From contig CAVTIA010000003.1 of NCBI GenBank assembly GCA_963734635.1, positions 930,001 to 994,000 on the forward strand: a stretch of 64,000 nt of DNA, in the 5' to 3' direction. Under the pieces are notes generated by a model. It had not been told where the DNA came from. It made no database searches and saw nothing but the letters and a program-made list of their open reading frames with translations. Positions 56,949 to 64,000 of the stretch are shown piece after piece. Numbering within the stretch: the first letter of the stretch is position 1; every line of letters starts with the position of its first letter. The stretch is from DATCJA01 sp963734635 (lineage in GTDB: Bacteria; Acidobacteriota; Vicinamibacteria; Vicinamibacterales; UBA2999). Position numbers and translations under genes: made by a program.

Positions 56949-58009
56949 GATGATCTCCTCGCGGCGCATAGCCTACCGCAGAATCCATCACACTGAAACC
57001 GCGACGTCTGACCCGCGATGTGGGCGTCGATGGCGTTCTTGACCAACTCCGCCTCGTCGGGATGCACGCGTGTAAACCACTCAGCCGATGTGTTGCCGAT
57101 TTCGGCTTCGTCGAACCCGAGCATCTCCTTCCAGCGCGGCGAGTAGTACACGTGGTTCGTTCGGAGATCCCAGTCCCAGAGCCCATCGTTGGCGCCCCGG
57201 ACCGCGAGCGCGTATCGCTCCTCGCTTTCACGCAGCGCAAGCTCCGCGCGTGCGCCGTGACAGCTGCGTTTCGATGCGGGCGATCGCAACCGCGAAGTCG
57301 ATCGGCTTGGTGATGTAGTCGTTGGCACCGGCACGCAGAGCGTCGACGATGCTCCGGCTCTGCTGCCGGGATGTGACCATGATGACGGGAAGCTCGCTCG
57401 GCGAATACGTGAGGCGCAGGGTCTTCAGTACGTCGAACCCGCTCAGACCCGGCATTTCGATGTCGAGCAACACCAGCGCGAACTTCTGCACGCGCAACCG
57501 TCGCGAGCGCAATCTCGCCGTCCTCCGCCACGTTCACGTTGTACCCGTGACGTCTGAGCCGTCGCGACAGCATGTCCCGGTTCATTTCGGTGTCGTCGAC
57601 GACGAGCAGCCAGTCCGGTGCGTCGGTTGTCACCGTGTGCTCCCGCGCCGCCAGGACGGCCTCGATCTTCGACACCAGCCGATGGAACTCAACCGGCTTG
57701 GTGTCGTAGTCGTCGCATCCCGCCTCGAGCGCTTTGTAGCGATCTGCTCACCATCGCATGGGCCGTGAGAGCAATCACAGGGATGTGACAGGTCGCCGCG
57801 TCAGCCTTCAGGCGCTTTGTCGCCTCCCAGCCGTCGATCTTCGGCAGGCTCATATCCATCAGGATGATGTCGGGACCGGCGCTCCGCGCGGTGGAGATGC
57901 CCTCGGAGCCGTCACCCGCCGTGATGACCTCGTAGCCCTCGCGAACCAACCGCCGCGAGAGCATGTCGCGGTTCATCTCGTTGTCCTCGACCAGCAGGAT
58001 TCGCGGCAC
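56945..58009 (-). CDS. Tandem receiver-receiver-PAS protein, frameshifted and truncated
   Basis: Start GTG 58009 ('PRILLVEDNEMNRDMLSRRL'). The first receiver has 'IILMDMSLPKIDGWEATKRL'. The second opens 'LLVVDDTEMNRDMLSRRLRR' and has 'LVLLDIEMPGLSGFDVLKTL'. Then a PAS begins 'LRESEERYALAVRGANDGLW' and stops abruptly after 'AHIAGQTSRFQCDGF', where related PAS domains continue. Three breaks near 57745, 57510 and 57260 are all net +1. Probably a phosphorelay hub; the missing C-terminus may have been a kinase or GGDEF. Confidence 0.75.
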
Positions 58010-58017
58010 GCCAGTCC

Positions 58018-60175
58018 CTACTGGTGCACGGCCGGCGTCTGCAGGCAGCTCATGAGGTGTTCGCGGACGGCAACCAGGAGTCGGTCGCGCTGATATGCGC
58101 CCTTGACGAGGATTCTTTTCACGTACCCGTTCAATCGGCGCCTGTCGTCGTCGGTGACGTCCTTGGCTGTAACCACCACGATGGGAATATCGCGCCACGC
58201 CGGATTCGTTCGGAGCTCGGTGATGAAATCGAATCCGTCGAGCTCCGGCATCATCAGATCGAGCACAATGGCTGCCGGCACTTGCGCGGTGATCCGCTGC
58301 AGGGCTGTCCGGCCATTCGACGCCTCGACGATGTCCCACCCCTGTGAGCGCAGCTGCCGGCTCAACATCTCGCGCATCGCGGGATCGTCTTCGATGATGA
58401 GCGCGAGCGGCCCAGGGCGGCCGACGTGCCTGCTTCTTCAGCACAGAACCAAGGCGGAGAGGGTCGATCGGCTTGGTCAGGAAGTCGGCTGCCCCCAGGG
58501 CGTACCCCTTATTCCGATCGTCGGTCATCGTGACGATTACCACGGGGATGTCGCCCAGCGCCGGATCTGACTTGAGCGCTGTCAGGTACCTTCCATCCAT
58601 CAGTGCCCGGCATCATGATGTCGAGCGTGATCGCCGCAGGCCGAAGACTATCTGCCAGCCTGAGGCCCTCCTCCGCGCTGTGCGCGGAGACGACTTCGAA
58701 GCCTTCTTTAGCCAGCAGCCGCCTCAGCAAATCGTGCACGACGGGATCGTCGTCGATGACCAGGATGGTATTCGCAGTTACCGCTCGGGTCGGCTCTGTG
58801 GCTTTCGCGCGACGGCGCGTGATCGCCGTTGTCGCTCGCGGCCTGTTCCATCACTGCCGGGAACTGCGCGACGAAGGTCGACCCCTCGCCCAGCGTGCTC
58901 TCGACGACGATGTCGCCTCCCATGATGCGGGCAGAATCGGCGACTGATCGCGAGGCCGAGGCCAGTGCCACCGTACTTCCGCGTGGTCGATGTATCCGCC
59001 TGAGTAAACTCCTGGAACAGCTTGCCAATCTGTTCGGGCGTCATGCCGATTCCCGTATCACGCACGCGGAAATAGATCCACTCGCCGGTCGCCAGGTGCT
59101 GGCGCTCGACGTCCAGCGATACGCGGCCGTTCTGCGTGAACTTGCACGCATTGCTCAGGAGATTGAAGAGTACCTGCCGCACTTTGGTCATGTCGACACG
59201 CATGATGCCGACGTCATCCGGACACGTCACATGCAGCGTGTTGCCCGCCTTCTCGACGAGCGGCTCGATGGTGGCGACGACGTCGTCCACGACATTCGAT
59301 ACTTCGAATGACTCAACGAAGACCTCCATCTTTCCGGCCTCGATCTTCGAGAGATCGAGAATGTCATCGATGAGCCCCTTGAAGGTGTTTGCCTGCCGAA
59401 TGGATCTTCTTGAGATCCGGGACGAGCGCCGGCTGGCCGACCTCGGTGGCCTGCTCCTGGAGCATCTCGCTATAGCCGATGATCGCGTTCAGCGGTGTGC
59501 GCAGCTCGTGACTCATGTTCGCCAGAAATCGGCTTTTCGCCACATTGGCCGCTTCGGCCGCATCTTTCGCGTTGCAGGAGCTCCTCCTCCGACCGCTTCC
59601 GCACGGTGATGTCGTGGAAGACGGCAACGCCGTTGTGCAGACACGCCCTCCTCGTCTTTGAGGGGCGTGGCATTCACACTCAACCAGGTGCCGCCGTCGT
59701 CGCGAGCGTGGGCGATGTACACCTCCGCGCCCTCGACTTCCTCTCCGCGAACGCCTGTGTCAAGGGAAAGCGCAAGCGGATCCGGCGTCACCCTCCGGCC
59801 AGAGCCGTGTCGTGAGAGCGACAGCTGACTGGCTTCCTCGACGTCGGCGACCGACAGCTGCAGCAGCCGCTCGGCGGCCGGGTTGGCGAGAATCAGCCTG
59901 CCCTCATCGTCTGCGACGATGACTCCGTCGCTCATGCTGTCGAGAATCGACTGCAGGATCCGCTTCTGCCGCTGGAGCGCACTCTCGGAGCGGGCCAGTT
60001 CCCGCGCGCGCTCCTCGGCGGCCGCGCTGCGTTCGGCGACGCGGCGCTCGAGCGTCACGTTGAGGGCTTTCAGTTCGTCCTGCGCACGCAAGCGTTCTGC
60101 CGACTCTTTCTCGAGCTGTGTGGTCCGTTGCGTTAGATCGATATTGGCCCGAGCTTTTTGCGCAGGAATCCGCAA
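58018..60175 (-). CDS. Hybrid histidine kinase: PAS-HisKA-HATPase-REC-REC, frameshifted
   Basis: Order after repair: coiled N-terminus, PAS ('ILDSMSDGVIVADDEGRLIL'), HisKA ('SRFLANMSHELRTPLNAIIG'), HATPase ('FRVRDTGIGMTPEQIGKLFQ'), receiver 1 ('AITLDIMMPGTDGW') and receiver 2 ('AIVLDLMMPELDGFDFITEL'). Seven breaks, all net +1. The true start may lie near 60246, overlapping the PilZ gene divergently. It ends just before the tandem-receiver gene, so the two probably form one phosphorelay. Confidence 0.8.
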
Positions 60176-60244
60176 TTCTTCTGCCGTTGGCGGTGCCGTG
60201 GCGGCGCGGATGTGCTGGCGTTCCGTTTGCTGTGCCTCTCGTCC

Positions 60245-60676
60245 ATGACTTCGGCACTTGGCACAATCGTTTCCCTTGCAGATGCGATCGAGCTTTGCGT
60301 ACCGGTTGCCAACCGGCGTCGTGAAGTTCGTCGGAAGCCGAGCGACGTGCGCTGGCTGCGCGGTGCTCGCCTCAAGTACGGACCTCAGGTCATGGTGATC
60401 GACATTTCGGCCAGTGGGATTCTGGTCAGAAACGACGAGGAGCTCCAGGCCAATGCTCCCGTTGTGTTCGAATTTTCGGGAACGACGGGTGCCGTTCTGG
60501 TGCTGGCGCGGGTACTCCGGTCGCGCCGCGTCGCCTCGGGCGGCTTCGTGTGGTACGAGATTGCGTGCCGCTTCAAGCGTCCCGTGGCGTTTCAGGGACT
60601 GGTGGCCGACGTACGACGACGCGAGAATTCAAAAGCGCGACTCGTTCATCTCAATGGATCGCCGCGTCGTACGTAG
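60245..60676 (+). CDS. PilZ-like c-di-GMP-binding protein
   Basis: About 143 residues from ATG 60245. The PilZ signature is approximate: a basic 'ANRRREVRRKPSDVRW' region and 'MVIDISASGILVRND' (DxSxxG). A barrel follows ('APVVFEFSGTTGAVLVLARV'). It may be a c-di-GMP effector for the kinase cluster; a degenerate non-binding PilZ is possible. The start overlaps the divergent kinase's 5' end. Confidence 0.7.
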   Translation: MTSALGTIVSLADAIELCVPVANRRREVRRKPSDVRWLRGARLKYGPQVMVIDISASGILVRNDEELQANAPVVFEFSGTTGAVLVLARVLRSRRVASGGFVWYEIACRFKRPVAFQGLVADVRRRENSKARLVHLNGSPRRT

Positions 60677-60710
60677 CCGCGTCGTACGTAGTGTCCGGCT
60701 TTAGCCGGAC
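60661..60710. repeat. 15-bp tandem duplication plus compact hairpin
   Basis: gccgcgtcgtacgta is repeated exactly at 60661-60675 and 60676-60690. The hairpin gtccggct-TT-agccggac follows at 60693-60710. Here the CTACG tail lies on the other side (TACGTAGT before the stem), so this copy is inverted. Confidence 0.8.
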
Positions 60711-60719
60711 CAGCGCGGG

Positions 60720-61697
60720 CTAATTGCGCTCCTGCACCGGTTCCAGGAACAGCTCCGCTCGGGCGGTCATGTCCGCGACGACTTCGACGGGCAGGCCGAA
60801 CGTGACATACCTGGTCTGCGACACGAAAAGCTGGTAGGCGCCTTTCGCCACTCGCACCTGCGCGACACCACGTTCGTCGGTGACGGCTTTATATGGGTGC
60901 ATGACGACGCGAGCACCGCTGACCGGCGCTTGACTGACCTGGTCGATCGCTTCAACGGTCACGAGACATTCAGGATGGGTCACCGCTCTGACGCCAAAAC
61001 TCGCGGACCCCTCAGCGTGCGGGATCTCGGAGGCCGAGGGACCTGCCCCGAGCAGCGTCGAGGGGCCTGCCCCGAGCAACGTCGAGGGGCCCTTGACCGT
61101 CCACGTGTACAGCCCCTCCTGTACGGGAGCCTCGAGCTCAACCTCTCCAACGTATAAGGCGCTCGTTCCGGGCCACCGATCGTCGGACAGCTTACCGCGG
61201 CCTTTCAGAGTCGCCTCGTGGCTCCAGACTTCAAAGTCGCGGCTCGCGAGCGGACACTCATGCGCGCACTTGATCCCGACTCTTACCTTGAAGGTCTCGC
61301 CAACGACAATCGCCGAAGGTATATCCCACACGACAACATTTGTCGTGTGGGGCTTGACGCCGAATGAAACGCTACTCGTCGCTTCCGGGCATGACACACG
61401 TTGCCTTACGACTGCGGGAGAAACGACGGACCACGCGTATCTGCCCGGATTGAAGGGCGCTTTGACCGCGAACTCGTTGGTTTCGGTTGCGGTACCGTCG
61501 AACCTGGTGAGCTCGATGTGGGTAACGTCCGCGCCAGCGTGGTCTTTGATCAAGAGGGTATGCCCACGGAGGTCGCACACCGGGGAGCACGACACCTTGA
61601 CCTGCAGCCTTACTTCCGCGTCAGCCTCGACGACGTCGGGAGCGACACGAACCGCACACGTCGTCTCGGCGGATACTACGTCACCCTTTGGAGCCAT
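60720..61697 (-). CDS. Ig-like/carboxypeptidase-regulatory domain protein with in-frame repeat insert
   Basis: About 325 residues from ATG 61697, which begins four bases after the flavoprotein stop. Three beta-sandwich-like domains are visible ('VEADAEVRLQVKVSCSPVCD', 'VVGETFKVRVGIKCAHECPL', 'APVSGARVVMHPYKAVTDER'), the last resembling a carboxypeptidase-regulatory fold. No signal peptide. A short 'GPSTLLGAGPSTLLGAGPS' insert lies near residue 210 (see repeat at 61033). Possibly operonic with the flavoprotein. Confidence 0.7.
   Translation of the reverse strand: MAPKGDVVSAETTCAVRVAPDVVEADAEVRLQVKVSCSPVCDLRGHTLLIKDHAGADVTHIELTRFDGTATETNEFAVKAPFNPGRYAWSVVSPAVVRQRVSCPEATSSVSFGVKPHTTNVVVWDIPSAIVVGETFKVRVGIKCAHECPLASRDFEVWSHEATLKGRGKLSDDRWPGTSALYVGEVELEAPVQEGLYTWTVKGPSTLLGAGPSTLLGAGPSASEIPHAEGSASFGVRAVTHPECLVTVEAIDQVSQAPVSGARVVMHPYKAVTDERGVAQVRVAKGAYQLFVSQTRYVTFGLPVEVVADMTARAELFLEPVQERN
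61033..61090. repeat. 24-bp dispersed-type repeat inserted in frame in a coding gene
   Basis: Units at 61033-61056 and 61057-61080, plus a partial third, share gaggggcctgccccgagca with small changes. The unit is a near-palindrome (CCCCGAGC...GTCGAGGGG) of a style I recall as a dispersed intergenic element. The 48-base insert is divisible by three, so the frame is kept. Confidence 0.8.
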
Positions 61698-61701
61698 CTG
61701 A

Positions 61702-63795
61702 CTACGTGGTTCCCTCCCTCGCAGCGTTTGAGCCTGCGATGTAGCCGTGAACCAGAGCTCGCCCGAGGCCATGCTGGTTGCCGCCGCCGCTCGACTCTCC
61801 GCCGGCATACAGACCTGGAATCGGTTCGCCCTGCATGTCGATGACCTGCGTGCGTCCGTTTATCCGAAGCCCGCCGTACGAGTCGTGCCAGACGGGGTAC
61901 AAGCTGGCCGCATAAAACGGCGGCTTGTCGATCCGGTGCATGGGGGCATCGGTCCCACGCGCGAATTCCGGATCTTTGCCCTTGTCCACGTACGAGTTCC
62001 ATTTCGCCACCGTCTCGGCCAGATAACTGAGCGGAACTCTCTGGAACTCGTGCCCTTTCTGGATCTTGGCGGCCAGCTCTTCGATCGTGTCAGCGCTGAA
62101 AAAGAAGCCGTTGGTGGGCGACGTGAACGGCGGATTGATGTTCCACTTGTCGCGTTCCACGGCAGCTCGATCGAAGATCGTCCAGATCGGCCCCGAGAAG
62201 TAGTCCGGAGCTTTTGAGCCCTCGTTCATGGCCAGCGCCGCATGAACGCTATTGGGCTCGGCATAGGTCGCCCTGATATTGGCAACGCTTGCATTCCGCC
62301 AGTCGAGCTGCACGTGCTCGAGTCCCTTATTCGGCTGTCCCTTCGCAGGCCCCGCCGGAAACGCCGCGCCGCCCTCCCGTATTGTGATCAGCATTTCGTT
62401 GAAGAATCGCTTTCCTACCTGGTTCACCACGATCAGGTGCTGGAAGGAGTCCGCGCCGAGAACAATGCCCGTGGATCCACGGAACGGGAATGTCGGGTGG
62501 CCCGGAAGCATGTCGGTGTACGGGTCGCGCGTGGCAAGCGTTCCGGGGAAATGGAACGTGCTGCCGTACGAAAGGTTCTGGTGCATGCCCGCCAGGTTCG
62601 CCCCGACTCGCATGCCGGCGATGATGCCGCTCGCGTCCTGACCTCGAGGTCCCAGCATCGCCCAGCCACTCGACACGAACGCCGGCTCCCGCCACGCCGG
62701 GTAGAACATGCTGCGGAACTGCGGGTTCGCGCCATGCCCGCCAGCGCCGATGACGATTGCCTTGCGAGCCCTGATGTAAATCGTCTCGGTGCGGTCGTCG
62801 ACGTTGCCGTTCTGCCAGAGGCTTTCGAGACGGGCGCCCGTCTGCGGGTCGAGTCGTGGTGAGTAGCTCGCCCGAATACCGACTACTCTGCCCGAGAACT
62901 GCTGCTCGCGAACGATCTCGTCCATGTGGCGGTTGAGAATGAAGCGAACGCCCTTCTCCCGCGCGCTGAACTCGAGGCCCCTCGAGAGCGCAGCGCCGTT
63001 GGTGCGTGCGCCGGGGCTGGCCACCTTGGCACCGTCCATCATGAAGCGCGGCGCAAAGTGGCTCGAGCTCACTCCCGTGATGCCGGCGTCCTGCTTCGAG
63101 ACCGTTCCCTTCTTGATGTCCGTCGTCTCGCCTTCCATGAGGAAGGTGACCGCACGCCTGGCGCGCGACATGCCCCCGTTGCCGTGCGTGCCGGATATCC
63201 GGCCCATGCGCACGTAATTGGTCGTCAGGAATTCCCTGGTGGCGGAGCAGTTCTCGGCATAGGCCCGATGCAGATCACGGTCGTTGTAGCGGTACGGCGC
63301 CTGCGCCGCGGCGTCCATCACCGACCAGTCGGTGTGATCCCTGAATAGGAAGTCCACATCCTCGGTCAGCTCCTCGACGCTATGCTGCCGCGGAGCGGTG
63401 ACGAATCCTTCGCGGTCGCTCTCGCCGGCGATGTCTCTCAACTGAAGAGGATCTCCACCGCCAAGAGAGATCTGACCTCCGCTGTGCAGCATCTTGCCGC
63501 CAATGTCGAAATTCTGATCGACGACGATCACCGAGGCCCCGAGATCGCGCGCGCGAATGGCGGCCGGCAGCCCCGTGCAGCCGGCACCGATGATCACGAC
63601 GTCCGCCTCGTAGTTCCACTGAACGGCGTCGACCGGGGACACCTGCGATAACGCATTCCCGGACGACGACAGTGCCGAGCCGCCCACGCCGGCAGCCACA
63701 CCGACGCCGGCCGCCGCTCCGGTCTTGACGAAGTCGCGCCGACTGACGGCTTTCGTGCTTCGATTCTTCTGGTCGTCGTCTTGTTTCTTGGCCAT
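61702..63795 (-). CDS. Tat-exported FAD-dependent oxidoreductase (fumarate reductase/ketosteroid dehydrogenase-like)
   Basis: 697 residues. Tat signal 'SRRDFVKTGAAAGVGVAAG', then the dinucleotide-binding 'ADVVIIGAGCTGLPAAIRA' and 'VIVVDQNFDIGGKMLHSGGQ'. A long insert and 'KAIVIGAGGHGANPQFRSMF' are typical of the FAD_binding_2 family. The C-terminus 'GLYAGGESSGGGNQHGLGRA' closes the FAD site. The substrate may be a dicarboxylate or sterol-like compound; a ketosteroid dehydrogenase, flavocytochrome or lactate-type oxidase cannot be told apart here. First gene of a probable two-gene operon. Confidence 0.88.
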   Translation of the reverse strand: MAKKQDDDQKNRSTKAVSRRDFVKTGAAAGVGVAAGVGGSALSSSGNALSQVSPVDAVQWNYEADVVIIGAGCTGLPAAIRARDLGASVIVVDQNFDIGGKMLHSGGQISLGGGDPLQLRDIAGESDREGFVTAPRQHSVEELTEDVDFLFRDHTDWSVMDAAAQAPYRYNDRDLHRAYAENCSATREFLTTNYVRMGRISGTHGNGGMSRARRAVTFLMEGETTDIKKGTVSKQDAGITGVSSSHFAPRFMMDGAKVASPGARTNGAALSRGLEFSAREKGVRFILNRHMDEIVREQQFSGRVVGIRASYSPRLDPQTGARLESLWQNGNVDDRTETIYIRARKAIVIGAGGHGANPQFRSMFYPAWREPAFVSSGWAMLGPRGQDASGIIAGMRVGANLAGMHQNLSYGSTFHFPGTLATRDPYTDMLPGHPTFPFRGSTGIVLGADSFQHLIVVNQVGKRFFNEMLITIREGGAAFPAGPAKGQPNKGLEHVQLDWRNASVANIRATYAEPNSVHAALAMNEGSKAPDYFSGPIWTIFDRAAVERDKWNINPPFTSPTNGFFFSADTIEELAAKIQKGHEFQRVPLSYLAETVAKWNSYVDKGKDPEFARGTDAPMHRIDKPPFYAASLYPVWHDSYGGLRINGRTQVIDMQGEPIPGLYAGGESSGGGNQHGLGRALVHGYIAGSNAAREGTT

Positions 63796-63842
63796 GTGTT
63801 TACCTCACTTGAAACGCCACTGGGCAAACCAACCAAGGGCTT

Positions 63843-63856
63843 CCCCTACGTAGGGG
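63843..63856. promoter_or_regulatory. Perfect 14-bp palindrome CCCCTACGTAGGGG
   Basis: Located 48 bases upstream of the flavoprotein start. A perfect two-fold symmetric site of this length is a plausible operator. It also contains the CTACGTAG word shared by the compact-hairpin tails, so it may instead be a member of that family. Confidence 0.35.
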
Positions 63857-64000
63857 CCTCGACAGCTGCCAATCGGCGCGTCGGAATGGGTAACCGGTGG
63901 TCGTTGGCGCATTCTACGCCCGGTCGGGGCGAGCGGCGCAACAGAACTTACTTTCCGTAGTCAGGGCGACTCGCGGGAGGATTTCCGGCATGGTATCGTG

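Overview
The window is GC-rich and reads as a chromosomal segment of an Acidobacteriota-type bacterium, most likely near Vicinamibacteria. That placement is an inference from gene content: many secreted proteins of the 'PDGKPDLSGLW' and DUF6152 kinds, small soluble cytochromes c, a PQQ dehydrogenase, YVTN and lyase-like beta-propellers, an Oar-like TonB-dependent receptor, a subtilase with WG-type C-terminal repeats, and large c-di-GMP and two-component proteins. I see no rRNA, tRNA, CRISPR array, transposase or phage gene.

Layout. 1-6.9 kb: oligoendopeptidase F (cut by the left edge), a coupled zincin/ATP-grasp pair, an exported methyltransferase, a small conserved protein, a repeat-bearing S8 protease and a GNAT acetyltransferase. 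7-14.3 kb: a signalling block (GGDEF-EAL protein, NtrC-type regulator, two histidine kinases). 14.3-30 kb: periplasmic and redox enzymes (cupin, MBL-fold proteins, cytochromes c, a sulfite-oxidase-type molybdoenzyme with its cytochrome, phenylalanine hydroxylase, PQQ dehydrogenase, YVTN propeller, quinone oxidoreductase, Gfo/Idh/MocA oxidoreductase, GlcG-like protein). 30-35.5 kb: a DUF4214 plus GH99-like protein, a TIR-membrane-FGE fusion, a secreted phosphatase and a PEGA protein. 35.5-50.7 kb: cytochromes, a large lyase-type propeller, a membrane spermidine-synthase-like protein, a TonB-dependent receptor, a MEDS sensor, two outer-membrane barrels, a Thr/Gly-rich secreted protein and a di-heme peroxidase. 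50.9-56.9 kb: a MetE-like enzyme, a striking octapeptide-repeat protein, secreted proteins and an MBL enzyme with EF-hand-like loops. 57-64 kb: stacked receiver/PAS/kinase genes, a PilZ protein, an Ig-like protein and a Tat-exported flavoprotein.

How it fits together. Most products carry export signals, so much of the segment serves the periplasm and outer membrane: electron transfer through quinoprotein, molybdoenzyme and c-type cytochromes, peptide and glycan turnover, and uptake. Two signalling clusters contain c-di-GMP and phosphorelay modules, with one PilZ effector candidate beside the second cluster.

Two genome-level patterns stand out. First, many intergenic gaps hold short-period inverted arrays or compact hairpins whose sequences differ from locus to locus while their architecture stays the same. 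Second, about 40 frameshifts interrupt otherwise good genes, and nearly all are net +1 and can be repaired by removing one base. That bias looks more like insertion-type sequencing error than gene decay, so broken genes are described here as the proteins they would encode if repaired.
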